Part shown: positions 18,195 through 26,337 of the stretch, piece after piece
Layout of the letters: the number at the start of each line of letters is the position of its first letter
Numbering within the stretch: the first letter of the stretch is position 1
Assembly: GCF_039536205.1 (NCBI RefSeq)
Contig: NZ_BAAAYL010000001.1
Span: 4,278,001-4,342,000, forward strand
Source: Streptomyces sannanensis
GTDB taxonomy: Bacteria; Actinomycetota; Actinomycetes; Streptomycetales; Streptomycetaceae
Direction: 5' to 3'
DNA: 64,000 nt
Made by a program: the position numbers and the translations under genes
Notes under the pieces: model-generated
Database searches by the model: none
What the model was told of the DNA's origin: nothing
What the model saw: the letters and a program-made list of their open reading frames with translations, nothing else

Positions 18195-18961
18195 TCCGAC
18201 GCGGCACCCCCGGAGGGCGTAAGGCTTCAGCCCGTCCGGCGTGTGAGGCCGGACGCTCGGGCCGGCCTGTCGTGGGGGGTCAGGCTTCAGCTCGTCCGGT
18301 GTTTGAGGGCGGACGCTCGGGCCGGCCTGTCGTGGGGGGTCAGGCTTCAGCCCGTGCGGTGTTTGAGGGCGGACGCTCGGGCCGGCCCGTTGTGGGGGGT
18401 CAGGCTTCAGGTCGTCCGGTGTTTGAGGATGGACGCTCGGGCCGGCCTGTTGTGGGGGGTCAGGCTTCAGCCCGTGCGGCGTTTGAGGATGGACGCTCGG
18501 GCCGATCCGGCGTGGGGCGTCCAGCTTCAGCCCGTCCGGCGCGTGAGGCCGGACACTCCGGTGAACCGGCCGACGCACGGCAGCACCTGGCCTGGCGCGG
18601 CGACCGCCGCGACCGCGGCAGCGCCATCCTCGAGTTCACCGGCCTCCTCCCCATCCTCCTCGTCGTCGGCATGGCCGGAATCCAGCTCGGCATCGCCGGC
18701 TACGCGGCCTCCCAGGCCGGCACCGCCGCCCGCGCCGCGGCCCGCGCCGAGTCGCTCGAACCCGGAACCGGCGCGGCGGCCGGCAGCTCGGCCGTCTCCG
18801 GCTGGGTCGCGCGCCGCGCCGACATCGCCACCACCGGCTGCGGCGGGGGCGGCGGCACGGTGACCGCCACCGTCACCGTCACCATCCCCCCGGTCATCCC
18901 GGTGTTCCGCAGCGTCGGCTCCGTCAGCCGCGACGTCACCATGCCCTGCGACGAGGACTGA
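18191..18961 (+). CDS. TadE-like minor pilin with repeat-expanded N-terminus
   Basis: A 256-residue protein if started at the coupled ATG 18191. The TadE-like core begins near residue 138 (RGSAILEFTGLLPILL), with the membrane helix of a minor pseudopilin and a C-terminal domain with two cysteines. Between residue 11 and about 123 lie some five and a half copies of a 20-residue repeat encoded by a 60-bp DNA array (RPVFEGGRSG, RPVVGGQASA units). TadE proteins normally have only a short basic leader before the helix, so the repeats look like an in-frame insertion. GTG codons inside the array could give shorter products. Confidence 0.75.
   Translation: MIRRGTPGGRKASARPACEAGRSGRPVVGGQASARPVFEGGRSGRPVVGGQASARAVFEGGRSGRPVVGGQASGRPVFEDGRSGRPVVGGQASARAAFEDGRSGRSGVGRPASARPAREAGHSGEPADARQHLAWRGDRRDRGSAILEFTGLLPILLVVGMAGIQLGIAGYAASQAGTAARAAARAESLEPGTGAAAGSSAVSGWVARRADIATTGCGGGGGTVTATVTVTIPPVIPVFRSVGSVSRDVTMPCDED
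18222..18560 (+). repeat. 60-bp tandem repeat array inside tadE-like gene
   Basis: About 5.6 units with exactly 60-bp period, sharing CAGCCCGTCCGGCG..TGAG and GGACGCTCGGGCCGGCC with 1-8 substitutions per unit. The first segment resembles degenerate Streptomyces intergenic repeats, and the same core recurs at 39.55 kb and 53.1 kb. The period is a multiple of three, so the frame stays open. Confidence 0.95.
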
Positions 18962-18977
18962 CGAGGAGGCCACGCCC

Positions 18978-20312
18978 ATGAGCCTGCGCTCACGCATCGC
19001 CGCGCCCGAGGAGAACCGCAGCCGCGAGGACGGCCATCTGGTCGCCACATACCGGGCCAAGCTGCTCGAAGAGATCGACCTCGCCGAGATGTCCTCGCTC
19101 GCGACCACCGAGCGCCGGGCCCGCCTGGAACGCGTACTGGGCCACATCATCAGCCGCGAGGGCCCGGTCCTCTCCACCGCCGAACGCTCCCAGTTGATCC
19201 GCCGGGTCGTCGACGAGGCCCTCGGCCTGGGCGTACTCGAACCGCTCCTCGAGGACGCCTCCATCACCGAGATCATGGTGAACGGCCCCGATTCGATCTT
19301 CGTCGAACGCGCCGGACGCGTCGAGCAGCTCCCCCTCCGCTTCGCGTCCACCGAGCAGCTGATGCAGACCATCGAGCGGATCGTCTCCACCGTCAACCGC
19401 CGCGTCGACGAGTCGAATCCGATGGTCGACGCGCGCCTCCCCTCCGGCGAGCGCGTCAACGTCATCATTCCGCCGCTGTCGCTCACCGGCCCCACGCTCA
19501 CCATCCGCCGCTTCCCGCGCGCGTACCGCCTTCAGGAACTGATCGCGCTCCGCACGCTCGACGAGCAGCTGCTGATGCTGCTCTCCGCCTTCGTACGGGC
19601 CCGCTTCAACATCATCGTCGCGGGCGGCACCGGCTCCGGAAAGACGACCCTCCTCAACGCCCTGTCCGGCCTGATCCCCGACCACGAACGCATCATCACC
19701 GTCGAGGACGCCGCCGAGCTCCAGCTCCAGCAGGCCCATGTCGTACGCCTCGAAACCCGCCCCTCGAACGTCGAGGGCAAGGGCCGGGTCACCATCCGCG
19801 ACCTCGTACGCAACTCCCTCCGTATGCGCCCCGACCGCATCATCGTCGGTGAGGTCCGCGGCGGCGAGACGCTCGACATGCTCCAGGCCATGTCCACCGG
19901 CCACGACGGCTCCCTCGCCACCGTCCACGCCAACAGCGCCGAGGACGCCCTGACCCGCCTCCAGACCCTCGCCTCCATGTCCGAGGTCGAGATCCCCTTC
20001 GAGGCACTACGGGACCAGATCAACAGCGCCGTCGACGTCATCGTCCAGCTCACCCGGCACCCGGACGGCTCCCGCAGGATCGCCGAGGTGGTGCTGCTGG
20101 TCTCGCACGGCCGCGAGCAGTTCCAGATCTCCACCCTGTCCCGGTTCCTCGCCCTCCCCATGGGCGCGGACCGCGTCGTCCACGGCCGCTTCGAGCACCT
20201 CCCCCTGCCCCGCAGGGTCGCCGAGCGCCTCTACCTCGCGGGCGAGCCGATCCCGCCGGCCTTCGGCATCGCGGACGGCATCGACCCCCTCAACACCCGA
20301 GAAGCCAGGTGA
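18978..20312 (+). CDS. tadA: TadA/CpaF pilus assembly ATPase
   Basis: A 444-residue cytoplasmic secretion ATPase of the VirB11/CpaF class that powers Tad pilus assembly as a hexamer. It shows the Walker A GGTGSGKTT (about 216-224), the Asp box ITVEDAAELQL, the Walker B region RIIVGEVRGGE and the His box TGHDGSLATVHAN. The N-terminal domain precedes these (about 20-150). GAGGAGG precedes ATG 18978. It is followed within 20 bp by tadB, consistent with one operon. Confidence 0.96.
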   Translation: MSLRSRIAAPEENRSREDGHLVATYRAKLLEEIDLAEMSSLATTERRARLERVLGHIISREGPVLSTAERSQLIRRVVDEALGLGVLEPLLEDASITEIMVNGPDSIFVERAGRVEQLPLRFASTEQLMQTIERIVSTVNRRVDESNPMVDARLPSGERVNVIIPPLSLTGPTLTIRRFPRAYRLQELIALRTLDEQLLMLLSAFVRARFNIIVAGGTGSGKTTLLNALSGLIPDHERIITVEDAAELQLQQAHVVRLETRPSNVEGKGRVTIRDLVRNSLRMRPDRIIVGEVRGGETLDMLQAMSTGHDGSLATVHANSAEDALTRLQTLASMSEVEIPFEALRDQINSAVDVIVQLTRHPDGSRRIAEVVLLVSHGREQFQISTLSRFLALPMGADRVVHGRFEHLPLPRRVAERLYLAGEPIPPAFGIADGIDPLNTREAR

Positions 20313-20328
20313 CCCCGGTGAGGACCCC

Positions 20329-21264
20329 ATGACCAACCCCGCACTGCTGGCCATCGGCAGCACACTGCTCTGCGGCGTCCTGGCCACCGCCGGAATCCAC
20401 GCCTACGCCGCCGGGCGCGCCCAGCGCGCCGCCCTCGTCGACCGCCTGTCCGGCGCCGGACCGGTCGAGGGCATCCGCGCCCGCCGCTTCGCCGCCTTCG
20501 ACCGGCGGCTGCGCCGGACCGCGTTCGGCAAGCGGATCCAGCAGCGTCTCGCCGCGACCGGCCTGGCCCTGACCGCGGGCGAGTTCGTCGTCTACGTACT
20601 GGCGGGCGTGGCCGCCCTGTGGATGGTCGCCGCCTCCGCCCTGGCCCCCTTCTTCGGCCCGGTTGCGGGCCTGGTCGCCCTCTGGGCGGGCAACACCTTC
20701 CTCAACTGGCAGCGCCAGAAGCGCATCGAGGCGTTCATCAACCAGCTTCCCGAGCTCTCCCGCATCCTCGCCAACGCCACCGCGGCCGGACTCGCCCTGC
20801 GCACCGCACTCGGCATGGCCGCCGAGGAGCTGGAAGCCCCGGCCGGCGAGGAACTCGCCACCGTCGCCAACCAGCTGGCCCTCGGCCGCTCCATCGACGA
20901 CGCCCTCGGCGAGCTCGCCGAACGGCTGCCGTCCCGCGAACTCGTCGTCCTCGTCACGACCCTGGTCCTGTCCAACCGTGCGGGCGGCACGGTCGTCGGC
21001 TCGCTGCGCAACCTCACCGAGACGCTGGAGGAGCGCAAGGAGACCCGCCGGGAGGTCCGCACCATGCTGTCCGAGGTCAACGCCACCGCGTACACGATCC
21101 CACTGCTCGGCATCGGCTCCATGGTGATGATGAACTCCCTCACGCCGGGCTCCCTTTCCCGGATGACCGGACATCCGCTGGGCCAGATCGCCGTGATCGT
21201 CGCCATCGGCCTCTACGCCCTCGGGTTCATCGCCATGCGCCGTCTCGGCAAGATCGAAGTCTGA
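20329..21264 (+). CDS. tadB: TadB-like inner membrane platform protein
   Basis: A 311-residue membrane protein of the type II secretion F family. There is an N-terminal helix, a pair of helices near 85-115, the T2SSF cytoplasmic domain (about 135-265, with LPELSRILANATAAGL and a TLVLSNRAGG segment) and two C-terminal helices. With TadC it forms the membrane platform on which TadA acts. It lies between tadA (16 bp) and tadC (13 bp). Confidence 0.92.
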   Translation: MTNPALLAIGSTLLCGVLATAGIHAYAAGRAQRAALVDRLSGAGPVEGIRARRFAAFDRRLRRTAFGKRIQQRLAATGLALTAGEFVVYVLAGVAALWMVAASALAPFFGPVAGLVALWAGNTFLNWQRQKRIEAFINQLPELSRILANATAAGLALRTALGMAAEELEAPAGEELATVANQLALGRSIDDALGELAERLPSRELVVLVTTLVLSNRAGGTVVGSLRNLTETLEERKETRREVRTMLSEVNATAYTIPLLGIGSMVMMNSLTPGSLSRMTGHPLGQIAVIVAIGLYALGFIAMRRLGKIEV

Positions 21265-21277
21265 GGCTCGAGGGGGG

Positions 21278-22177
21278 ATGAACACCATGCTGGGACTGCT
21301 CCTCGCCGCACTGGCCGGACTCGGTGTCGCAGGCGTCTTCCTGGGCGTACGGATGTACCGCGCCGAGGCCAAGATCCCCAGTGACCTCGCCGTCGCCCTG
21401 GAGGTCGGCGCGAGCCGGGTGAAAGGCGCCGAGTCGGCCGTCGACCGGGCCGGCATGCGGTTCGCCCCGGCCGTGCTGCGCCTGATGGGCCCGAAACTCG
21501 TCGACCGCAAACGCCGCAGGATCGACATGGCCGGCAACCCGGGCGGTCTGACCATCGACCGCTACGCCGCCCGCCGGGCTGTGTACGGCCTCTTCGGCGG
21601 CTTCGCCGGCCTCGCTCTCCTCACCAACGGCTACTCGGTCTTCGGTGTCTTCGCCCTCGCCTACGGCTGGTTCGCCGCCGACGCCACCATCTGGCAGGCC
21701 GTACGGCAGCGCAAGGACGTCATCGAACGGACCCTGCCCGACTTCCTGGATGTCCTGGCCGTTGTCGTCAGCGCCGGACTCTCCTTCCGGCAGGCCCTGG
21801 AGCGGGTCGCGGAGAAGTACGAAGGCCCCTGGGCCGACGAACTCCGCATCACCCTGCGCCAGATGGACATGGGCGTCAGCCGCCGCCAGGCCTTCGAGGA
21901 GCTGCGGCGCAGGAACGAGAGCGAGCAGGTCTCGCAGTTCGTGACCGCCCTGCAGCAGGGTGAGGAGCTCGGCGCCCCGATCGCCGAGACCCTCATCCAG
22001 ATCGCCAACGACATGCGGCGCACGGACGCCCAGAACTCGAGGCGGAGGGCCGCCAAGGCCATCCCCAAGACGACGGTCGTGACCCTGACCTTCATGGTCC
22101 CGGCCACGCTGATCCTGATCGTGGCGAGCATGTTCCTGGGGTCGGAGAACGACTTCGGCTCGCTCTTCGGGAACTGA
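21278..22177 (+). CDS. tadC: TadC-like inner membrane platform protein
   Basis: A 299-residue T2SSF-domain membrane protein, partner of TadB. It has an N-terminal helix (LLLAALAGLGVAGVFLG), a helix pair around 105-135, the cytoplasmic T2SSF domain (about 150-260, LPDFLDVLAVVVSAGLSF, LRQMDMGVSRRQAF) and a final helix ending ASMFLGSEND. A GGGG-rich ribosome site precedes the ATG. The histidine kinase gene follows after 15 bp. Confidence 0.92.
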   Translation: MNTMLGLLLAALAGLGVAGVFLGVRMYRAEAKIPSDLAVALEVGASRVKGAESAVDRAGMRFAPAVLRLMGPKLVDRKRRRIDMAGNPGGLTIDRYAARRAVYGLFGGFAGLALLTNGYSVFGVFALAYGWFAADATIWQAVRQRKDVIERTLPDFLDVLAVVVSAGLSFRQALERVAEKYEGPWADELRITLRQMDMGVSRRQAFEELRRRNESEQVSQFVTALQQGEELGAPIAETLIQIANDMRRTDAQNSRRRAAKAIPKTTVVTLTFMVPATLILIVASMFLGSENDFGSLFGN

Positions 22178-22192
22178 GGCGGGGGGTGGGTG

Positions 22193-24097
22193 ATGGCCAT
22201 GGCGTCCCCGAGGACCCGGCTGACGGGCCTGAGCAGACTGACAGGGCTGATGCGGCTGACGGGCCTGGCCGAACCGACGGACCTGACCGGACCGACGGAC
22301 TTGACCGGGCCGACGGACCTGACCGGACCGGCGGGCCGGAAGCGGCTCACGGCCTTGACCAGACCGACGGCCCTGAAGCGGCTGACGAGCCTGACCGGAC
22401 TGACGGGCCTGGCCGAACCGACGGACCTGACCGGACCGACGGACTTGACCGGGCCGACGGACCTGACCGGACCGGCGGGCCGGAAGCGGCTCACGGCCTT
22501 GACCAGACCGACGGCCCTGAAGCGGCTGACGAGCCTGACCGGACTGACGGACCTGACCGAACCGGCGGGCCTGACCGGACCGACGGACCTGGCCGGACCG
22601 ACGGACCTGGCCGGACTGACGGACCTGACCGAACCGACGGGCCTGGCCGGACCGACGGACCTGACCGAACCGACGGGCCGGAAGCGGCTCACGGCCTTGA
22701 CCGGACCGACGGCCCTGAAGCGGCTGACGGGCCTGACCGGACCGACGGGCCTGACCGAACCGGCGGGCCGGAAGCGGCTCACGGCCTTGACCAGACCGAC
22801 GGCCCTGAAGCGGCTGACGAGCCTGGCCCGGCTGACCCGTGTCCGGGCCGCGACCGAGGACGTCCCGGCGCCCAGCCTCCCCATCCAGCTGAGCGCCCTC
22901 CAGGCACTGTGCCGCCAGGTCTTCGGCTTCCGCCTTGCCCTGATCGCGATCGGCGCACCCTTCGCCCTCGACCGGGCGCAGAGCGAGCTCGGCGCCTGGC
23001 TTGTCGGAGCGGCCGTCGTCGTCGGCTTCGTCGGCTCGTACGCGCTGCTCCGTGACTGGGAGATGGTCGGCCCGCTGCTGATCAAGTACCGCTCGCTGAT
23101 GGCCGTGGACGTCCTCTTCGGCTCGGTGCTGCTGCTGGCCGCCTCACCCGACTCACCCCTGGGCTACGCCAGCGCCTGCACACCCCTGCTGGCCGGGCTG
23201 CTCTACGGATGGCGGGGCGCCGGAATCTTCACCGGCATTCAGATCCTGGTGCTGGCCGCTACGTACAGCGCTTGGGCGCAGAGCATGGCAGGCCCCGCGA
23301 GCACCCTTCTGATCAGCGGTTTCTGCGTGGCCGCCGGGGTCGTCGGGGTCACCCTGCGCAATCTGATGTTCCGCTTCGGCGCCGCGACCCGCGCGCTGTC
23401 CGACGCCACCGCCCGGCTGGCGGTCGCGGACGCGGTGGAGAGCGAACGGGCGAGGCTGGCAAGGGAGATGCACGACTCCGTCGCCAAGACCCTGCACGGC
23501 CTCGCCCTGACGGCGGACGCCCTGGCGGAGTCCGCCGACCGCATGGACCCGGTCGCGGTGAGGCGGCAGGCCGCGGCACTGGCCCGGTCCGCGCGCCGGG
23601 CCGCCGCGGAGTCCCGCGAGATCCTGTCGGACCTACGGGGCGTGGAGGAAGCGCCCTTCAACGACGAACTCGCAGGCCTGGTCGGCGGGTTCGCGACCGG
23701 TACGAACATCGAAGCCGCTGTCCGCCGGACCGGCCCCGTCCCGCCCGTCCCCTATCCCGCCGCACGCCAGCTGCTGGCCATCGTGGGCGAGGCCCTGGAG
23801 AACACCCACCGCCACGCCCGGGCCACGTCCGTCGTTGTCGAACTGGGCGTGGAAGCCGGCTGCCTCCGTCTCAGCATCCTCGACAACGGCCGCGGCCTGC
23901 CGGACGGCACCTGCCTGGACGGCCTCCGCGACGCGGGCCGCTTCGGCCTGGTCGGCATGGTCGAGCGGGTGGCGGCTATCGGCGCCCGCATCCGTATCGG
24001 CAGGGGACGCAGCGAGGGCGGCACCGAGGTACGGGTGGACCTGCCGCTGGAGGCCCTGCGAAAGGAGGCGGATCCGTGCCGGACGAACTGCGCGTGA
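22193..24097 (+). CDS. NarL-family sensor histidine kinase with long repetitive N-terminus
   Basis: A 634-residue membrane histidine kinase inside the Tad operon. Residues about 7-215 consist of Leu/Thr/Gly/Pro-rich repeats (TDLTGP-type hexapeptides and a duplicated 48-residue block). Then come about five membrane helices (235-400), the dimerisation helix with the phospho-acceptor His (REMHDSVAK, about residue 426), and the HATPase domain (N box ENTHRHA, DNGRGLPDG, GRFGLVGMVE). GTG 22190, ATG 22193 and ATG 22199 are all possible starts after GGGGGGTGGG. No ATG or GTG start that would bypass the repeats is apparent between the first ATGs and residue 300, so the repeats are probably translated. 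Overlaps the response regulator by 22 nt. Confidence 0.88.
   Translation: MAMASPRTRLTGLSRLTGLMRLTGLAEPTDLTGPTDLTGPTDLTGPAGRKRLTALTRPTALKRLTSLTGLTGLAEPTDLTGPTDLTGPTDLTGPAGRKRLTALTRPTALKRLTSLTGLTDLTEPAGLTGPTDLAGPTDLAGLTDLTEPTGLAGPTDLTEPTGRKRLTALTGPTALKRLTGLTGPTGLTEPAGRKRLTALTRPTALKRLTSLARLTRVRAATEDVPAPSLPIQLSALQALCRQVFGFRLALIAIGAPFALDRAQSELGAWLVGAAVVVGFVGSYALLRDWEMVGPLLIKYRSLMAVDVLFGSVLLLAASPDSPLGYASACTPLLAGLLYGWRGAGIFTGIQILVLAATYSAWAQSMAGPASTLLISGFCVAAGVVGVTLRNLMFRFGAATRALSDATARLAVADAVESERARLAREMHDSVAKTLHGLALTADALAESADRMDPVAVRRQAAALARSARRAAAESREILSDLRGVEEAPFNDELAGLVGGFATGTNIEAAVRRTGPVPPVPYPAARQLLAIVGEALENTHRHARATSVVVELGVEAGCLRLSILDNGRGLPDGTCLDGLRDAGRFGLVGMVERVAAIGARIRIGRGRSEGGTEVRVDLPLEALRKEADPCRTNCA
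22211..22835 (+). repeat. Complex tandem repeat encoding the kinase N-terminus
   Basis: An 18-bp core (ACGGACCTGACCGGACCG and variants) is nested in longer units. A 144-bp block at 22261-22404 is repeated without visible mismatch at 22405-22548. Further degenerate copies run to about 22835. All units are multiples of three, and several frames on both strands stay open, so openness alone does not prove coding. Confidence 0.95.
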
Positions 24098-24774
24098 TCG
24101 TCGCCGACGACAACCCCGTCGTACGGGCCGGCCTGGCCGCCCTGCTCGGCGGCCGGGACGACATCCAGGTCGTCGCGGAGGCGGCCGACGGCCGCCAGGC
24201 CATCACCGCGGCCAGGCGCCACCGCCCGGACGTGGTCCTGCTGGACGTGCGGATGCCGGGTGTGGACGGTCTGGCCGCGCTGCCGGATCTGGTGCGGGTG
24301 GCGCCGGTGATGATGCTGACGTACAGCCGCGAGGTGGAGGTGGTGGAGCGGGCGCTGCGGCTGGGCGCGGACGGCTACCTGGTCCATGGCGAGTTCACCG
24401 CCGAGCAGTTGGTGACGGCGGTACGGGACGTCAGGGCGGGCCGGGCACACCTGTCGTCCTCGGCGCAGGGGGCGTTACTGGCTCATGTGCGCTCGTCGCG
24501 GGAGCAACCGGCTGTGGGAGAGTGGCGGGCGCCCCACAGGTCCAGTAGGAACAGGGTCAACAGAGCTGACTTCGGGCTGAGTTCGAGGGAGGTGGAGGTC
24601 ATGGACCTCATCGCGACGGGAATGAGCAACCAGCAAATCGCCGCCACCTGCTTCATCAGTGAGAAGACCGTCAAGAACCACATCAACCGCATCTTCGCCA
24701 AGCTGCACAGCGCGAGCCGGAGTGAGGCGATCGCGGTATGGCTGGGCACGGCGGGAAGGGGGCTGAGCGCATGA
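24076..24774 (+). CDS. NarL/FixJ response regulator with TTA codon
   Basis: A 232-residue two-component regulator. The receiver domain (about 3-120) has the acidic pair VADDN, the phospho-acceptor Asp in VVLLDVRMPG, Thr/Ser in MMLTYS and no usual Lys at its end. The C-terminal LuxR-type HTH (about 165-225) reads SSREVEVMDLIATG and SEKTVKNHINRIF. GTG 24076 follows AAAGGAGG and lies within the kinase gene, so the pair is coupled. Codon 134 (24475-24477) is TTA, a bldA codon. It probably controls the adjacent pilin genes, possibly through the 117-bp gap before flp. Confidence 0.93.
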   Translation: MPDELRVIVADDNPVVRAGLAALLGGRDDIQVVAEAADGRQAITAARRHRPDVVLLDVRMPGVDGLAALPDLVRVAPVMMLTYSREVEVVERALRLGADGYLVHGEFTAEQLVTAVRDVRAGRAHLSSSAQGALLAHVRSSREQPAVGEWRAPHRSSRNRVNRADFGLSSREVEVMDLIATGMSNQQIAATCFISEKTVKNHINRIFAKLHSASRSEAIAVWLGTAGRGLSA

Positions 24775-24891
24775 GGTTCAGGATGTGGGCCTGGTCTTGC
24801 AATTGGGCCCGGAGACCCTGGGGTGGGGCGGGCGTGACGCCGTACGTTGCGAGTGCTGCAGTGATGCCGTACGCGTCGGGAGGGGACCCCC

Positions 24892-25116
24892 ATGTTGAAG
24901 ACCGCCAGCAAGGTTCAGATCGCTGTGGGCACGTGGCGCGACACGGTTGTCAGCCGGATGCAGAAGAAGCACGCGGACCGGGGCGCGAGCATTGTGGAGT
25001 ACGCGGGGTTGCTGGTGATCATCGCGCTGATCGTGGTGGCGGTGCGGGGGCTGGGGTTGCAGGGCATCATCTCCAACGCGATCAGCACTGCCGTGAACCA
25101 GATCACCGGCGGCTGA
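24892..25116 (+). CDS. flp: Flp-type pilin
   Basis: A 74-residue prepilin and main pilus subunit candidate. A basic leader (about 1-31) ends at Gly, followed by ASIVEYAGLLVIIALIVV. Glu and Tyr in VEY are the hallmark of Flp pilins, and the helix serves both membrane insertion and polymerisation. Cleavage after the Gly by a prepilin peptidase (candidate at 39.3 kb) would leave about 43 residues. GGGAGGGG precedes the ATG. A separate promoter is likely in the 117-bp gap upstream. Its TGA overlaps the next ATG by one base. Confidence 0.93.
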   Translation: MLKTASKVQIAVGTWRDTVVSRMQKKHADRGASIVEYAGLLVIIALIVVAVRGLGLQGIISNAISTAVNQITGG

Positions 25117-25712
25117 TGCCCAACCGATCAGGGAACGACCGCGGGCAGACCATCCCCATCTATGTCGCTGTGGTGGGGGGTCTGCTCTTTCTCGCGTTCG
25201 CGTACTTCGCGGTTGCCCAAGCAGCCGCTACCCGCAACGGCGCCCAGTCGGCGGCCGATGCCGCCGCGCTGGCGGCGGCCCAGGATGTGCGGGACGAACT
25301 CTTCGACGGCTTCACACGCTCCATTGGCAAGGACGAATCCTGGACCGACTGGCTCCTGGGAGACGGGGCCGAGGGCACGGGAGGGGCCGCAGCCGCTCAG
25401 CTTGCCGGTGAGAACGACGCTGATCTCACCGGGTTCGCGCCGACTGAGGTGAATGGATACCCGGCGTTCAGGGCAGACGTCGAGACCCGTTACACGTCGG
25501 GCAAGTCGATCGTCCCCGGCACGGACCGTCCGGCCAAAGCCCACGCCACCGCCGTGATCGAACCTCGCTGCAACGCCTCACCGGAGGGCGATTCTCCCGA
25601 ACTCATCGAATTCGACTGCAAGGGTGAGCACTGGCAGATCAATCCGAAGAAGTTCATCGATGGTGACCTGCCAGAGGCGAAGGACCTGTTCTCCGTCTAT
25701 TTGGCCGAGTAA
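25116..25712 (+). CDS. TadG/TadE-like pilus assembly protein
   Basis: A 198-residue protein with a short N-terminus (DRGQTIPIYVAVVGGLLFLA), a single helix and an Ala-rich segment (GAQSAADAAALAAAQDV). That combination is typical of putative Flp pilus-assembly TadG-like proteins of actinobacteria. The remaining domain is extracytoplasmic with two cysteines (PRCNA and FDCKG). ATG 25116 overlaps the flp stop (TGATG), so the two are coupled. Confidence 0.85.
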   Translation: MPNRSGNDRGQTIPIYVAVVGGLLFLAFAYFAVAQAAATRNGAQSAADAAALAAAQDVRDELFDGFTRSIGKDESWTDWLLGDGAEGTGGAAAAQLAGENDADLTGFAPTEVNGYPAFRADVETRYTSGKSIVPGTDRPAKAHATAVIEPRCNASPEGDSPELIEFDCKGEHWQINPKKFIDGDLPEAKDLFSVYLAE

Positions 25713-25743
25713 TGCGTGAACGACGAGACAAGGAAGACTGTTG

Positions 25744-26334
25744 ATGAGAATGCGGCGCACTGCGAAGGCCCGCAGGGCACTGACCGCTGTGGCGATCACG
25801 ACCGGCCTGGCCCTCACGGTGGTCGGCTGCGGCGGGGAAGAGGACAACAAGTCCAAGCCGGGGGCAGCCTCGTCCCCCAGCACAAAGAAGGATCAAGGCA
25901 GTGAGCCGCAGGATCAAGCCCCAGCAGCAGACTCTGTCCTGGCCGAGGTGAAGGGAAGCGACAACATCACTCTCGTCATCAACTCGGCCGTCCGGGACAC
26001 AGGCGGCTTTGTCACCGTAAACGGAAAGGTGAAGAACGGGAGCGGGAAATACTGGATTCAGGCCCTATGGGCGGGCAACGAACAGGAGCTCGTCAGCAAC
26101 TCCGCCTCCATGGCCGGCGCCTCCCTCGTCGACACGGCCGGCAAGAAGAAGTACCTCATCCTCCGCGACACCGACGGCCGCTGCCTGTGCACCCGCTTCA
26201 CCGGCGGCTTCAAGGCCAACGAGGAGAAGACCTTCTACGCCCAGTTCCCCGCACCCCCCGCCGGAACCACCAAGGTCGACTTCCAGATCGCCGACATGCC
26301 GCCCGCCACCATCGAGATCTCCGAGGGTGAGTGA
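25744..26334 (+). CDS. Lipoprotein of the Tad locus
   Basis: A 196-residue predicted lipoprotein. The signal peptide ends in a lipobox-like TVVGC, followed by an acidic Ser/Lys-rich linker (about 30-65) and a beta-rich domain with an RCLC cysteine pair. AAGGAAG precedes ATG 25744. It lies 31 bp after the TadG-like gene and 3 bp before the OmpA-family gene. I recognise no named domain beyond similarity in layout to cell-wall-facing lipoproteins. A role in anchoring the pilus base is only inferred. Confidence 0.82.
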   Translation: MRMRRTAKARRALTAVAITTGLALTVVGCGGEEDNKSKPGAASSPSTKKDQGSEPQDQAPAADSVLAEVKGSDNITLVINSAVRDTGGFVTVNGKVKNGSGKYWIQALWAGNEQELVSNSASMAGASLVDTAGKKKYLILRDTDGRCLCTRFTGGFKANEEKTFYAQFPAPPAGTTKVDFQIADMPPATIEISEGE

Positions 26335-26337
26335 CCC

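Noticed and set aside
18222..18560. Possible CRISPR array
   Set aside because: Units abut with no spacers, the period is 60 bp, and there are no cas genes.
22186..23055. Alternative plus-strand frame rich in DGPDRTDG and a 474-codon minus-strand frame across the kinase repeats
   Set aside because: Repeat units of multiple-of-three length keep several frames open automatically. Only the frame continuing into the kinase domains is supported.
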